DNA of 64,000 nt from Anaerovibrio lipolyticus DSM 3074 (GTDB lineage: Bacteria; Bacillota; Negativicutes; Selenomonadales; Selenomonadaceae), in NCBI RefSeq assembly GCF_900141865.1, contig NZ_FQYW01000004.1:1-64000 (forward strand). Direction: 5' to 3'. Under the pieces are notes generated by a model, which saw only the letters and a list, made by a program, of their open reading frames with translations, had not been told where the DNA came from and did no database searches. The position numbers and the translations under genes are program-made. Positions 28,693 through 39,161 of this stretch are shown in pieces (positions within the stretch are counted from its first letter, which is position 1; every line of letters begins with the position of its first letter).

Positions 28693-28974
28693 TTATCTAA
28701 GACCGGTCTTTCTCTCTTCACCGGCATGACCCTTGAATGTACGAGTTGGTGCGAACTCACCAAGCTTGTGGCCAACCATGTCCTCAGTTACATAAACTGG
28801 AACGTGCTTGCGGCCATCGTGTACAGCGATAGTGTGACCAACGAAAGTTGGCAGAATAGTTGAACTTCTGGACCAGGTCTTTACGACCTTCTTGTCGTTA
28901 GCTGCATTCAGGGCATCAATCTTCTTAGTTAAGCTTTCATGAACATAAGGTCCCTTTTTTACTGATCTTGACAA
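28693..28974 (-). CDS. rpsS: 30S ribosomal protein S19
   Basis: A 93-residue head protein next to S13. [20 protein letters not shown] and [18 protein letters not shown] are diagnostic. TTG start. Confidence 0.97.
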   Translation of the reverse strand: MSRSVKKGPYVHESLTKKIDALNAANDKKVVKTWSRSSTILPTFVGHTIAVHDGRKHVPVYVTEDMVGHKLGEFAPTRTFKGHAGEERKTGLR

Positions 28975-29002
28975 TTTATATCCTCCTTCCGGTGATTATC
29001 TC

Positions 29003-29830
29003 TTATTTGGTACGGCCTTTAACGATTAACTTATCAGAAGCCTTCTTACGGCGGGTCTTAGCACCCATAGCGCATTTACCCCATTTAGTAACAGGATGCT
29101 TGCGGCCAACTGGGGAACGGCCCTCACCACCGCCATGTGGATGGTCATTAGGGTTCATAGCTACACCGCGGTTTTCAGGGCGGATACCCAACCAGCGGTT
29201 ACGGCCAGCCTTACCAATAGTGATGTTCATGTGCTCGGCATTGCCAACTACACCGATAGTTGCACGGCAGTTAACATGTACCTTACGCATTTCACCGGAT
29301 GGCATACGAAGGGTTGCATAGTCACCCTCAATTGCCATGAGCTGTGCAGAAGCACCAGCGGAACGAACCAGCTGAGCACCCTTACCAATCTTAAGTTCAA
29401 TATTGTGAACCTCGGTACCTACTGGAATGTTCTTTAATGGGAGACAGTTACCTGGCTTGATGTCGGCATTAGGACCGGACTCAACCATGTCTCCTACCTT
29501 AAGACCGTTAGGAGCGATAATATAACGCTTCTCACCGTCTACATAATTTAAAAGTGCAATACGGGCACTGCGGTTTGGATCGTACTCGATAGTTGCAACG
29601 CGTGCTGGGATACCATCCTTAGTACGCTTGAAGTCGATAATACGATATAAACGCTTATGGCCGCCGCCCTGATGACGAACGGTCAATCTACCCTGCTGAT
29701 TACGACCACCGTGCTTCTTCAGACGCTCAACGAGGGACTTCTCAGGCTTATCAGTAGTGATTTCATCGAAAGATGCTACAGTCATGAATCTTCTGCCTGC
29801 AGAATATGGTTTAAAACTCTTTACTGCCAC
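29003..29830 (-). CDS. rplB: 50S ribosomal protein L2
   Basis: The conserved large-subunit protein beside the peptidyl-transferase centre, 275 residues. [19 protein letters not shown] and the C-terminal [19 protein letters not shown], with the functional histidine, are intact. GTG start. Confidence 0.97.
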   Translation of the reverse strand: MAVKSFKPYSAGRRFMTVASFDEITTDKPEKSLVERLKKHGGRNQQGRLTVRHQGGGHKRLYRIIDFKRTKDGIPARVATIEYDPNRSARIALLNYVDGEKRYIIAPNGLKVGDMVESGPNADIKPGNCLPLKNIPVGTEVHNIELKIGKGAQLVRSAGASAQLMAIEGDYATLRMPSGEMRKVHVNCRATIGVVGNAEHMNITIGKAGRNRWLGIRPENRGVAMNPNDHPHGGGEGRSPVGRKHPVTKWGKCAMGAKTRRKKASDKLIVKGRTK

Positions 29831-29855
29831 TTAATTAACCTCCTTTTCCCTAATC

Positions 29856-30137
29856 TTACGCTTCGAAGAACTCGATGGTTTCGCCAGCTGCAAGTTTAAC
29901 AATAGCTTTCTTATAATCGGAACGCTTACCAACGAAGCGACCCATACGCTTTTTCTTACCTTCAACATTGACGGTGTTTACACCAGCAACCTTTACATTG
30001 AAGATAGTAGAAACTGCCTTGGCAATTTCAATCTTGTTGGCAGCCTTGGCTACCTCAAATACATATTTGCCCTCAGCCATGAGAGTAGTGCTCTTTTCAG
30101 TAATGAGAGGGCGAATGATAATATCACGTGCTTCCAT
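29856..30137 (-). CDS. rplW: 50S ribosomal protein L23
   Basis: A tunnel-exit protein of 93 residues that docks trigger factor and [22 protein letters not shown] opens it. The ATG overlaps the stop of rplD. Confidence 0.97.
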   Translation of the reverse strand: MEARDIIIRPLITEKSTTLMAEGKYVFEVAKAANKIEIAKAVSTIFNVKVAGVNTVNVEGKKKRMGRFVGKRSDYKKAIVKLAAGETIEFFEA

Positions 30138-30760
30138 TATGCGTATACCTCCTCAATACGAGCGATGGCATCCTTAGTGATGAACAGCTTGTCAGCGTTC
30201 AGGATGTCAAATACATTCAGGCCGATAGTGTTAATGGTCTTAACACCTGGGATATTACGGGAAGACTTGTCAACGTTCTCTGCATAGTCTGCAGTAACGA
30301 TGAGAGCCTTGTTATCTACACTGAAGCTCTCCAGCATCTTTACAACTTCCTTGGTCTTAGGAGCGTCGAAGTTAATGCTGTCGAGAACTACGATTTCACC
30401 ATTAGCAACCTTGTCAGACAGAGCGCACATGATAGCAAGGCGACGCTGCTTACGAGGCATGCTGAATGCGTAGGAACGTGGGGATGGACCGAATACGGTA
30501 CCGCCACCTACCCAAATTGGGGAACGGGTGGAACCACTGCGAGCACGGCCAGTACCCTTCTGCTTCCAAGGCTTACGGCCACCGCCGCGAACCATGCTGC
30601 GGGTCTTGGTAGCATGATTACCAAGACGCTGGGAAGCAAGCTGCATAACTACAGCCTGATGTACCAGACCTGCGTTCATCTCTACGCCAAAAATATTTTC
30701 ATTTAATTCGAGATCGCCAACCTTCTTGTTAGCGATGTCGTAAATTGCTACTGTAGGCAT
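30137..30760 (-). CDS. rplD: 50S ribosomal protein L4
   Basis: A tunnel-constriction protein of 207 residues, in enteric bacteria also the repressor of the S10 operon. The extended loop with [19 protein letters not shown], where macrolide-resistance changes arise, reads as wild type. ATG start after AAGGAGG. Confidence 0.97.
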   Translation of the reverse strand: MPTVAIYDIANKKVGDLELNENIFGVEMNAGLVHQAVVMQLASQRLGNHATKTRSMVRGGGRKPWKQKGTGRARSGSTRSPIWVGGGTVFGPSPRSYAFSMPRKQRRLAIMCALSDKVANGEIVVLDSINFDAPKTKEVVKMLESFSVDNKALIVTADYAENVDKSSRNIPGVKTINTIGLNVFDILNADKLFITKDAIARIEEVYA

Positions 30761-30782
30761 TATTACTTATCCTCCTTCCGAA

Positions 30783-31427
30783 TTAGTTTTTACCCGGTTT
30801 AACGGTTGCCTTTACAATTACGAGGCCCTTCTTAGGACCAGGAATTGCGCCCTTGATAAGGAGCAGGTTACGATCTGCATCAACTCTAACAATGGAGAGA
30901 CGCTGTACGGTAACCTTGTTGCCGCCCATCTGACCTGGCAGCTTCTTACCTTTAAGAACACGACCACCGTGACCACTGATCATCGCACCTGTAGAACCAG
31001 GCTCACGATGAGACTTGGAACCATGTCCCATTGGTCCACGAGCAAAATTATGACGCTTGATACCACCGGCAAAACCCTTACCCTTAGAAGTACCAGTAAC
31101 GTCAACTAATTCTCCGGCGGAAAATATGTCAACACCGATTACATCACCAGTGTTATATTCAGAAGCATCAGTCAAACGCATCTCGCGGATGTACTTAACA
31201 GGAGTAACACCAGCCTTTGCGAAATGACCCTTCATAGGCTTGTTTACCTTGTGTTCCTTGACTACGCCGAAGCCAAGCTGTACTGCATTATAACCATCAT
31301 TTTCAACAGTCTTGTTCTGTACAACTACATTGTTGCCAGACTCAACAACTGTAACTGGAACAACCTGACCCTCTTCAGTGAAGATCTGAGTCATGCCCAG
31401 CTTTCTACCTAAAATTGCTTTAGCCAA
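30783..31427 (-). CDS. rplC: 50S ribosomal protein L3
   Basis: An early assembly protein whose loop reaches the peptidyl-transferase centre, 214 residues. AILGRKLGMTQIFTEEGQVV and RGPMGHGSKSHREPGSTGA are diagnostic. TTG start after GAGGTGG. Confidence 0.97.
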   Translation of the reverse strand: MAKAILGRKLGMTQIFTEEGQVVPVTVVESGNNVVVQNKTVENDGYNAVQLGFGVVKEHKVNKPMKGHFAKAGVTPVKYIREMRLTDASEYNTGDVIGVDIFSAGELVDVTGTSKGKGFAGGIKRHNFARGPMGHGSKSHREPGSTGAMISGHGGRVLKGKKLPGQMGGNKVTVQRLSIVRVDADRNLLLIKGAIPGPKKGLVIVKATVKPGKN

Positions 31428-31442
31428 TTATTCCACCTCCTC

Positions 31443-31754
31443 TTATAACTTAAGCTCGATATCAACACCTGCTGGCAGTTCGAGACGGGTTAACGCATCT
31501 ACTGTCTTAGGGGTTGGCTCCAGAACATCAATAAGACGCTTGTGAGTTCTCATTTCGAACTGCTCGCGGGAATCCTTATTAACGTGTGGAGAACGCAGAA
31601 TTGTGTATACCTGCTTCTCAGTTGGGAGCGGAATAGGGCCAGATACCTGTGCACCGGTTCTCTTTGCAGTTTCAACAATCTTAACTGCACTCTGATCCAA
31701 TGCCTTGTGATCATAAGCCTTCAAACGAATTCTGATTTTCTGCTGCTTAGACAA
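31443..31754 (-). CDS. rpsJ: 30S ribosomal protein S10
   Basis: A 103-residue head protein (NusE), which also takes part in transcription antitermination and transcription-translation coupling. [20 protein letters not shown] and [20 protein letters not shown] are invariant. TTG start after GGAGG. It is the first gene of the S10 operon, with its own promoter and a 130-base structured leader. Confidence 0.97.
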   Translation of the reverse strand: MSKQQKIRIRLKAYDHKALDQSAVKIVETAKRTGAQVSGPIPLPTEKQVYTILRSPHVNKDSREQFEMRTHKRLIDVLEPTPKTVDALTRLELPAGVDIELKL

Positions 31755-31884
31755 TTTATTTTCCTCCTTCTCGTCCGGGCTCCAGGCCCAAACATTTCTC
31801 CGTAGTAGTTCCCTTACTAACGCCCGAAGCGTTGCAAGCCATCTACCACGTCATCGCATTGGGGGGTACTTAGAAGCACACCGC
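31755..31884 (-). promoter_or_regulatory. Structured 5' leader of the S10 operon
   Basis: From the promoter at 31890-31917 the RNA would run about 130 bases before rpsJ. It holds at least two hairpins, AACGC/GCGTT (31819-31833) and GGGC/GCCC (31777-31789), the second directly before the ribosome-binding site. This position would suit autogenous control, as known for S10 leaders in other bacteria. The regulator is not known. Confidence 0.45.
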
Positions 31885-31889
31885 TTCTT

Positions 31890-31917
31890 ATTATATATAC
31901 CATACTGAAAATGTCAA
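31890..31917 (-). promoter_or_regulatory. Promoter of the S10 operon
   Basis: The minus strand has TTGACA (31912-31917) and TATAAT (31890-31895) with a 16-base spacer. It lies between the tuf hairpin and the rpsJ leader. Confidence 0.8.
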
Positions 31918-31944
31918 TATGGAGAGTACCACAAACCTTATTAT

Positions 31945-31968
31945 AAGGGCGACCCGTGGGCCGCCCTT
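31945..31968 (-). terminator. Hairpin after tuf, probable weak terminator
   Basis: AAGGGCG-CCC pairs with GGG-CGCCCTT (11 pairs including one G-U, very small loop). No real T-run follows, so termination may be partial and allow read-through into the S10 operon. Confidence 0.55.
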
Positions 31969-32023
31969 ACTATATAAGGATTTTAAATGAATCTATTAAG
32001 TTACTAAAACCAGCTACTCAAGA

Positions 32024-33211
32024 TTAAGCGTCGATCTCAGTTACTCGACCAGCACCTACAGTGTGGCCACCCTCGCGGATAGCGAAGCGGAGACCAGCCT
32101 CGATAGCGATTGGAGTGATGAGCTCTACGGACATCTCTACATTATCGCCAGGCATTACCATTGGAACATCCTCAGGGAGGGTTACAACGCCGGTAACGTC
32201 AGTAGTTCTGAAGTAGAACTGTGGACGGTAGTTGGAAGTGAAAGCAGTGTGACGGCCGCCCTCTTCCTTGGTCAGTACATAAACCTGACCCTTGAACTTG
32301 GTGTGTGGGTGGATGGAACCTGGCTTAGCAAGTACCTGACCACGCTGAATTTCCTTACGATCAATACCACGGAGCAAAGCACCGATGTTATCACCAGCCT
32401 GTGCGCTAGGGAGCAGCTTGCGGAACATCTCGATACCGGTTACAACAGTGGAACGAATCTCGTCAGCAATACCTACGATCTCAACAGTGTCGTTGAGGTT
32501 CAGCTCACCACGCTCAACACGGCCAGTTGCTACAGTACCACGACCAGTGATAGTGAATACGTCCTCTACTGGCATCAGGAAAGGCTTATCGGTATCACGG
32601 GTAGGAGTTGGGATGTAAGCATCAACCTCAGCCATCAGCTTGAGGATGTTAGCCTTCTGCTCTTCGTCGCCCTCGAGAGCCTTCAGAGCGGAACCAGCAA
32701 CTACTGGAATTTCATCGCCAGGGAACTCGTAGCTGGAGAGCAGCTCACGAACTTCCATCTCAACGAGCTCGAGGAGCTCAGGATCGTCAACCTGGTCAAC
32801 CTTGTTGAGGAATACTACCATTGCAGGTACACCTACCTGACGAGCGAGCAGGATGTGCTCACGAGTCTGAGGCATAGGACCATCAGCTGCGGATACTACC
32901 AGGATAGCACCATCCATCTGAGCAGCACCAGTGATCATGTTCTTTACATAGTCAGCATGGCCTGGGCAGTCAACGTGTGCATAGTGACGGGACTCAGTCT
33001 CGTACTCAACGTGTGCAGTGTTGATGGTGATACCGCGCTCTCTTTCCTCTGGAGCCTTATCAATGTTAGCGTAATCCTCGAACTGAGCCATACCCTTCTC
33101 AGAGAGAACCTTGGTGATAGCAGCAGTCAGAGTGGTCTTACCATGGTCAACGTGACCGATAGTACCAATGTTAACATGTGGTTTTGTTCTTTCAAATGTT
33201 TCCTTTGCCAT
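32024..33211 (-). CDS. tuf: Elongation factor Tu
   Basis: The GTPase that brings aminoacyl-tRNA to the ribosome, 395 residues. G motifs [10 protein letters not shown] (19-28), [16 protein letters not shown] and the C-terminal domains II and III are complete. The codon choice is strongly biased (AAC, GTA, CGT), as expected for a very abundant protein. It lies 20 bases after fusA and ends the str operon. Confidence 0.98.
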   Translation of the reverse strand: MAKETFERTKPHVNIGTIGHVDHGKTTLTAAITKVLSEKGMAQFEDYANIDKAPEERERGITINTAHVEYETESRHYAHVDCPGHADYVKNMITGAAQMDGAILVVSAADGPMPQTREHILLARQVGVPAMVVFLNKVDQVDDPELLELVEMEVRELLSSYEFPGDEIPVVAGSALKALEGDEEQKANILKLMAEVDAYIPTPTRDTDKPFLMPVEDVFTITGRGTVATGRVERGELNLNDTVEIVGIADEIRSTVVTGIEMFRKLLPSAQAGDNIGALLRGIDRKEIQRGQVLAKPGSIHPHTKFKGQVYVLTKEEGGRHTAFTSNYRPQFYFRTTDVTGVVTLPEDVPMVMPGDNVEMSVELITPIAIEAGLRFAIREGGHTVGAGRVTEIDA

Positions 33212-33231
33212 TTTGGATTATTTCCTCCTTA

Positions 33232-35310
33232 TTATTCGCCTTTATTCTTGGCAATAATGCCATCTGCGATATTTTTAGGAACTTCCTCGTAGTGAGAAAC
33301 TTCCATTGAGTAGTTACCGCGGCCCTGAGTCTTGGAACGCAAATCAGTGGAATAACCGAACATGCCGGAGAGTGGTACGTAACCGTTGATAACCTGGGCA
33401 CCATTACGTGCTTCCATGCCATCGATGCGACCACGACGGGAGTTCAGGTCACCGATTACATCGCCCATGTACTCTTCTGGAACGATAACCTCAACCTTAA
33501 CATAAGGCTCGAGAATTACTGGATCAGCCTTGAGAGCACCGTTCTTGAATGCCATGGAACCGGCAACCTTGAACGCAGCCTCAGAGGAGTCAACCTCATG
33601 GTAAGATCCATCATAAACGATAGCCTTAACATCAACAACTGGGTAACCAGCGAGAACGCCGGCTTCCATAGCCTGCTTAATACCAGCCTCGATTGGGTTG
33701 ATGAATTCCTTAGGAATAGCACCACCAACAACCTTGTTCTCAAAGCTGAAGCCAGCACCTGGCTCCTGAGGAATGAGCTGGAGTTTGCAGTGACCATACT
33801 GGCCATGACCACCGGACTGACGAACGAACTTGCCTTCGCAGTCAACCTCCTTACGGATGGTCTCTCTATAAGCAACCTGAGGGTTACCTACTACACAGTC
33901 AACCTTGAACTCGCGAAGCATACGGTCAACGATGATCTCCAGGTGAAGCTCACCCATACCGGAGATGATAACCTGACCAGTTTCTTCATCAGTACGAACG
34001 CGGAAGGTTGGATCCTCCTCAGCCAGCTTCTGAAGGGCAATACCCATCTTCTCCTGGTCGTTCTTGGTCTTAGGCTCAACTGCTACGGAAATAACTGGAT
34101 CTGGGAATTCCATGGACTCCAGAATGATTGGTGCATTCTCATCACAGAGGGTATCACCAGTGGTGGTGTCCTTAAGGCCTACTGCAGCAGCGATATCACC
34201 GCTGTATACAACCTCCAGTTCCTTACGGTTATTTGCATGCATCTGGAGGATACGGCCGATACGCTCCTTCTTGCCCTTAGTGGAATTGTACACATAAGAG
34301 CCGGAGGAAAGGGTACCGGAGTAAACTCTGAAGAATGCCAGCTTACCAACGAATGGGTCAGCCATGATCTTGAATGCTAATGCAGCAAATGGCTCCTTAT
34401 CGCTGGAAGGACGGGAATCCTCCTCGCCAGTCTCAGGGTTAACACCCTTGATAGCGGCGATATCAGTAGGAGCAGGCATGTAGTCAACAACAGCATCCAG
34501 CATAGGCTGAACACCCTTGTTGCGGTAAGAAGTACCGCAGGTAACTGGGCACATCTTACAAGCAATGGTAGCCTTGCGGATTACAGTCTTGATCTCCTCT
34601 TCGGAAATCTCCTCACCCTCAAGATACTTCATTGCAAACTCATCATCGAAGTCGGAAAGAGCTTCCATGAGAATCTCACGATATTCTTCAGCCTTATCCT
34701 TCATATCAGCAGGAATCTCAACTTCGTCAGCTACCTTACCAAGGTCATCCTCGTAAATGATAGCTTCCATCTTAACAAGATCAATGATGCCCTGGAAGTC
34801 ATCCTCAGCACCGATTGGCAGCTGGATTGCAACTGCGTTAGCCTGGAGACGCTCCTTCATCATGTTGATTACGTTATAGAAATCCGCACCAGTAATATCC
34901 ATCTTATTTACATAAGCCATACGTGGTACGCTGTATTTCTCAGCCTGACGCCATACGGTCTCAGTCTGAGGCTCAACGCCGCCGCGGGCAGTCAGAACTG
35001 CAACGGCACCGTCCAATACTCTCAGAGAACGCTCTACCTCTACAGTGAAGTCAACGTGGCCTGGGGTATCAATAATATTGATACGATGTTCCTTCCAATG
35101 GCAAGTGGTAGCAGCGGAAGTAATGGTAATACCACGCTCCTGCTCCTGCTCCATCCAGTCCATGGTGGCAGCGCCTTCATGAACCTCACCAATCTTGTGG
35201 TTGACACCTGTATAGAAGAGGATACGCTCAGTAGTGGTTGTCTTACCGGCATCGATGTGAGCCATGATACCGATATTACGAGTCTTTTCGAGACTATACT
35301 CTCTTGCCAC
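33232..35310 (-). CDS. fusA: Elongation factor G
   Basis: The translocation GTPase, 692 residues in five domains. G motifs [35 protein letters not shown] and [10 protein letters not shown] are near the N-terminus. Domain IV begins near residue 480 ([17 protein letters not shown]) and carries the tip that enters the A site. GTG start with GGAGCG upstream. It is ordinary in length, with no sign of a tetracycline-resistance paralogue. Confidence 0.97.
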   Translation of the reverse strand: MAREYSLEKTRNIGIMAHIDAGKTTTTERILFYTGVNHKIGEVHEGAATMDWMEQEQERGITITSAATTCHWKEHRINIIDTPGHVDFTVEVERSLRVLDGAVAVLTARGGVEPQTETVWRQAEKYSVPRMAYVNKMDITGADFYNVINMMKERLQANAVAIQLPIGAEDDFQGIIDLVKMEAIIYEDDLGKVADEVEIPADMKDKAEEYREILMEALSDFDDEFAMKYLEGEEISEEEIKTVIRKATIACKMCPVTCGTSYRNKGVQPMLDAVVDYMPAPTDIAAIKGVNPETGEEDSRPSSDKEPFAALAFKIMADPFVGKLAFFRVYSGTLSSGSYVYNSTKGKKERIGRILQMHANNRKELEVVYSGDIAAAVGLKDTTTGDTLCDENAPIILESMEFPDPVISVAVEPKTKNDQEKMGIALQKLAEEDPTFRVRTDEETGQVIISGMGELHLEIIVDRMLREFKVDCVVGNPQVAYRETIRKEVDCEGKFVRQSGGHGQYGHCKLQLIPQEPGAGFSFENKVVGGAIPKEFINPIEAGIKQAMEAGVLAGYPVVDVKAIVYDGSYHEVDSSEAAFKVAGSMAFKNGALKADPVILEPYVKVEVIVPEEYMGDVIGDLNSRRGRIDGMEARNGAQVINGYVPLSGMFGYSTDLRSKTQGRGNYSMEVSHYEEVPKNIADGIIAKNKGE

Positions 35311-35348
35311 TTGTATATCGCTCCTTAAAACTTAACTACTATAGAAGA

Positions 35349-35873
<525 letters not shown>

Positions 35874-36257
35874 TTATGCTTTCTTAGCCTTAGCGCGCTT
35901 AGCACCGTACTTGGATCTACCCTGGGCACGGTCCTGAACACCTGCGGTATCCAAGGAACCTCGAACAATGTGATAACGTACACCTGGTAAATCCTTAACA
36001 CGTCCACCTCTGATCAAAACAACACTATGTTCCTGCAGATTATGGCCAATGCCTGGGATGTATGCGGTTACTTCAATGCTATTTGTCAAACGAACACGGG
36101 CAACCTTACGCAAAGCGGAGTTTGGTTTCTTAGGAGTTGTAGTGTAAACTCTTGTGCAAACGCCACGTTTCTGTGGGCAATTCTTTAATGCCGGTGCTGT
36201 AGATTTATCCTGCATGCTCTGTCTGCTCTTGCGAACTAACTGATTAATTGTAGGCAT
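35874..36257 (-). CDS. rpsL: 30S ribosomal protein S12
   Basis: The decoding-centre protein, 127 residues. The two streptomycin-linked lysines in [12 protein letters not shown] and [11 protein letters not shown] are present, so the sequence predicts a streptomycin-sensitive ribosome at this locus. The frame is open to 36278, but GGAGG stands before the ATG at 36257 that gives the universal opening [10 protein letters not shown]. It is separated from the L7Ae-like gene by a structured repeat. Confidence 0.97.
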   Translation of the reverse strand: MPTINQLVRKSRQSMQDKSTAPALKNCPQKRGVCTRVYTTTPKKPNSALRKVARVRLTNSIEVTAYIPGIGHNLQEHSVVLIRGGRVKDLPGVRYHIVRGSLDTAGVQDRAQGRSKYGAKRAKAKKA

Positions 36258-36309
36258 ACATGCACCTCCTTCCTTCAAATTGAGTATTTAGTATTTATTA
36301 AAAAATCAC

Positions 36310-36384
36310 ACTGTCCGTGCCTTCCCCTCTGGGGAAGGTGGCAGCCGACAGGCTGACGGATGAGGTCATCTCTTTGTAGACAGT
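36310..36384. repeat. GC-rich multi-hairpin repeat element inside the str operon
   Basis: A 75-base element bounded by ACTGTC (36310-36315) and GACAGT (36379-36384). Inside lie CCTTCCCC-tct-GGGGAAGG (36320-36338) and CAGCC-gaca-GGCTG (36342-36355), so it can fold into a three-way junction. The core closely resembles a family of dispersed repeats known from many Firmicutes genomes. T-runs flank it on both strands, so it may also act as a partial terminator between the L7Ae-like gene and rpsL. Only one copy is in this window. Confidence 0.7.
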
Positions 36385-36393
36385 ATAATTTTT

Positions 36394-36651
36394 TTAACAA
36401 TGGCCTTGTTTGAGAACCGCCACTGCAGCAGCCTTAACACCAATCGAGCAGGCCTTGCCAAGCTCTTCCATGGTATATGCTGCTTCCACTGGGATCTCTT
36501 TATCCTCACAGAGTATTTTTAAGGGATCTGTAACCCTGCCCTCTGCGTTGGCACCCAGAAAAACGCAAGCAACCTGTTCCTTGTTGATGGCTTTGGTTAC
36601 CTGTTTGATACCTGTAACATGCTCTGCCTTCTTCAATTCATCCAGCTGCAT
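36394..36651 (-). CDS. L7Ae-family ribosomal/kink-turn-binding protein (YbxF/RplGB-like)
   Basis: An 85-residue protein of the L7Ae/L30e/S12e family, whose Bacillus members bind RNA kink-turns. The motif VTKAINKEQVACVFLGANAE near the middle is typical. The frame continues upstream to 36777, but that part crosses the promoter; the ATG at 36651 has AGGAGTG at the right distance. It is the first gene of the str operon here, where relatives usually have rpoB and rpoC just upstream. Confidence 0.88.
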   Translation of the reverse strand: MQLDELKKAEHVTGIKQVTKAINKEQVACVFLGANAEGRVTDPLKILCEDKEIPVEAAYTMEELGKACSIGVKAAAVAVLKQGHC

Positions 36652-36700
36652 ACGCTTCACTCCTATAAATTGGAAATCCTCATACCTTAGGCACAAAGGT

Positions 36701-36729
36701 ATTTTAGCACCCCCTAAAACCAATGTCAA
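36701..36729 (-). promoter_or_regulatory. Promoter of the str operon
   Basis: The minus strand has a perfect TTGACA (36724-36729), a 17-base spacer and TAAAAT (36701-36706). The A-rich stretch before the -35 box matches that of the leftward P1 promoter at 281-286. Confidence 0.8.
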
Positions 36730-36984
36730 CACTTTATTTTTCAAGCTTTTCATTGTACACGCAGTCTGGTGTGTCATAAGTTACACATGCACCTCTTATT
36801 GCGTACTTATGTCCTTATATTGCGCACACGATTTGTTTTTTCTGGAACACTTAACCAACACTTGCTCATTTTTAACTTATTTTCAACTCATTTTGCACAA
36901 TTTTTCAACTGGCTTTACTAAATAATTTTTGATATTTTTTTGTATTTTTTTGAGTACAATATGAAAAATATATCAAAAAAAGTG
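36730..36984. other. AT-rich intergenic stretch
   Basis: This part of the 480-base gap between the L7Ae-like gene and tkt holds no credible gene. It is very AT-rich, with runs such as T5-T6 and ATATATC near 36960. It may serve as an UP element or a flexible spacer for the str promoter. Confidence 0.5.
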
Positions 36985-37115
36985 GGGCAGGTTATGGGCG
37001 CCTATAGCAGTTGAACACTGAGCGTTAAAAAACTATTTTTTACAGACCTGATTTAATTATTGTAAAAAAATCGTTTTAGCTAAGTGCTTTTGCGATAGGC
37101 GGCCATTACCTGCCC
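36985..37115. repeat. 131-base imperfect palindrome between tkt and the str operon
   Basis: The outer arms 36985-37008 and 37092-37115 are inverted copies with 21 of 24 positions matching, starting GGGCAGGT and ending ACCTGCCC. The pairing goes on inward (CACTGAGC with GCTAAGTG; ATTTTTTACA at 37035-37044 with TGTAAAAAAAT at 37061-37071), leaving a loop of about 16 bases. The whole stretch can form one long hairpin. On the minus strand it follows the tkt stop by 16 bases and ends in CACTTTTTTT, so it may terminate tkt. Its size and outer-end conservation also fit a MITE-like element. Confidence 0.75.
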
Positions 37116-37131
37116 GAATATATTTAAAATT

Positions 37132-39129
37132 TTACTTTAATCCTGCAATAACTTTCCGCATTGCTTCAGCTACATTCTCCTTGTTGAAGCCAAACTTCTC
37201 AAAGAGCTGCGCAGCAGGTGCAGATGCACCAAAAGAAGTCATGCACACGGTAGCACCATCAAGGCCAATATATTTTCCCCAGCCAAAGTCCTTGCCAGCC
37301 TCTACAGCTACACGGGCACGGACATTCTTAGGAAGAATCTTGTCCTTGTACTCCTGGCTCTGCTCCTCAAAAATATCCATACATGGCATGGACACAACGC
37401 GAACATCTACGCCCTCATCCTTAAGGATTTCCTGGGCTTCAATGCCAAGAGCGACCTCGGAGCCGGTGGCAATGATAATACCATCCGGAATTTCCTTGGA
37501 GGAATCGGATACAACATAGGCGCCCTTCAGAGCTTCCTTGCTGCTGCCAGTCAGTGGAGTCAGATTCTGGCGTGTCAGAACCAGTGCAGTAGGCGTCTTT
37601 GTACTGGTAATAGCACTGTACCATGCCGCAGCAGTTTCCATATCATCTGCCGGGCGGAACACATTAATGTTTGGCAGACTGCGGAGCATTGCCAGCTGCT
37701 CAATTGGCTCATGGGTAGGACCATCCTCGCCTACACCAATACTGTCATGGGTCAATACATAAGTAACAGGCAACCCCATAATAGCAGCCAGACGAATCAT
37801 TGGCTTTAAGTAGTCGGAGAATACAAAGAAGGTACCCACAAAAGTGCGCAGACCACCATGGAGGGTAATACCATTGGCAATAGCACTCATAGCCAGCTCG
37901 CGAACACCGAAATGGATATTCTTTCCGGCATAATTATCCTTGGCAAAGAAGGACTCACCCTTCATTTCAGTCTTATTTGAAGGAGCCAAATCAGCACTGC
38001 CACCGAACATGTTTGGCAGAATAGCATTCAGCTTGTTGATAAGGTTACCAGAAAGGGCACGGCTGGCAGTAGGCTTATCATTTCTTGCCCAGAATTCTTT
38101 ATTATTAAGAAGAGCCTCTGCATCTACTGGTGCATGGAACTCCTCCCAACGCTTGGCCTCCTCAGGGAAATTAGCACAATATGCCGCAAAGAGCTTGTTC
38201 CATTCGGCTTCAGCCTTTTCACCTCTGGAAGCCAGCTCCCTATAATCAGCATAAACCTCGTCAGGAACCTTGAAGGCTTCCTGCTCAGGCCACTGCAGAT
38301 TTTCCTTGGCAGCCTGAAGATTTTCCTCACCAAGAGGCTCACCATGGGCACTGGCAGTACCCTGCTTGGCAGGACAGCCATAACCGATTTCCGTATGAAC
38401 ACGAATGAAGGAAGGTCTGGTAGTATCAGCCTTGGCCTTTTCTATTGCTGCACCAATAGCGGCACAGTCAGTACCATCAGCCACATCTATGGTCTGGAAA
38501 CCAAAGGCTTCCATGCGCTTCATAACATCCTCGGTAAAGGCAATGTCAGTGCTGCCTTCAATGGAAATACGGTTGCTGTCATAAATAACAATGAGCTTGC
38601 TCAGGCCCAGAGTACCTGCAAGAGAGAAGGCCTCAGAGGAAATGCCTTCCATAAGGCAGCCATCGCCGCCTAAAACAAAGGTATAATGGTCCACTACTTC
38701 ATAGCCTGGCTTGTTGAACTCAGCAGCCAGATGTCTTTCAGCCATTGCCATACCTACAGCCATTGCCATACCTGCTCCCAATGGACCGGTAGTAGCCTCA
38801 ACACCAATAGTATGGGCATATTCAGGATGACCAGGAGTTAGGGAATCCAGCTGACGGAAATTTTTCAGATCATCAATGGTAAGCCCATAGCCAAAGAGAT
38901 GAAGCAAGGAATAAAGCATGGCAGAGCCATGACCACCAGAAAGAATAAATCTGTCACGGTTAGCCCACTTAGGATTCTTCCCATTATGATTCATGTGCTT
39001 GCCCCATAACTCGTATGCAATTGGTGCACAGCCCATTGGAAGTCCAGGATGGCCGGACTTGGCCTTCTGAATCATTTCAGCAGCCAGTATACGGATAGCA
39101 TTTACGCTATTTTTCTCTACATTACTCAA
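37132..39129 (-). CDS. tkt: Transketolase
   Basis: A thiamine-diphosphate enzyme of the non-oxidative pentose phosphate pathway, 665 residues. The ThDP site GDGCLMEGISSEAFSLAG is near residue 155, the pyrimidine-binding domain starts near 355 (ASRALSGNLINKLNAI), and HDSIGVGEDGPTHEPIEQ is the substrate-site signature. TTG start after GGAGTG. As last gene of map-aroH-ridA-tkt it would supply erythrose 4-phosphate, the precursor of the chorismate used by AroH. Confidence 0.96.
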   Translation of the reverse strand: MSNVEKNSVNAIRILAAEMIQKAKSGHPGLPMGCAPIAYELWGKHMNHNGKNPKWANRDRFILSGGHGSAMLYSLLHLFGYGLTIDDLKNFRQLDSLTPGHPEYAHTIGVEATTGPLGAGMAMAVGMAMAERHLAAEFNKPGYEVVDHYTFVLGGDGCLMEGISSEAFSLAGTLGLSKLIVIYDSNRISIEGSTDIAFTEDVMKRMEAFGFQTIDVADGTDCAAIGAAIEKAKADTTRPSFIRVHTEIGYGCPAKQGTASAHGEPLGEENLQAAKENLQWPEQEAFKVPDEVYADYRELASRGEKAEAEWNKLFAAYCANFPEEAKRWEEFHAPVDAEALLNNKEFWARNDKPTASRALSGNLINKLNAILPNMFGGSADLAPSNKTEMKGESFFAKDNYAGKNIHFGVRELAMSAIANGITLHGGLRTFVGTFFVFSDYLKPMIRLAAIMGLPVTYVLTHDSIGVGEDGPTHEPIEQLAMLRSLPNINVFRPADDMETAAAWYSAITSTKTPTALVLTRQNLTPLTGSSKEALKGAYVVSDSSKEIPDGIIIATGSEVALGIEAQEILKDEGVDVRVVSMPCMDIFEEQSQEYKDKILPKNVRARVAVEAGKDFGWGKYIGLDGATVCMTSFGASAPAAQLFEKFGFNKENVAEAMRKVIAGLK

Positions 39130-39161
39130 AGAAATTCACTCCTTAAAATATCTTGAATATA

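Noticed and set aside
32063-33292. A 409-codon open frame on the strand opposite tuf
   Set aside because: It is antisense to the strongly conserved and codon-biased tuf gene. Such mirror frames arise from biased codon use; no ribosome-binding site or family motif supports it.
33232-35310. fusA as a ribosomal-protection tetracycline-resistance gene
   Set aside because: Length, domain IV sequence and its place between rpsG and tuf are those of housekeeping EF-G.
36652-36777. N-terminal extension of the L7Ae-like protein
   Set aside because: The extra 42 codons run through the TTGACA-TAAAAT promoter and are not found in the family.
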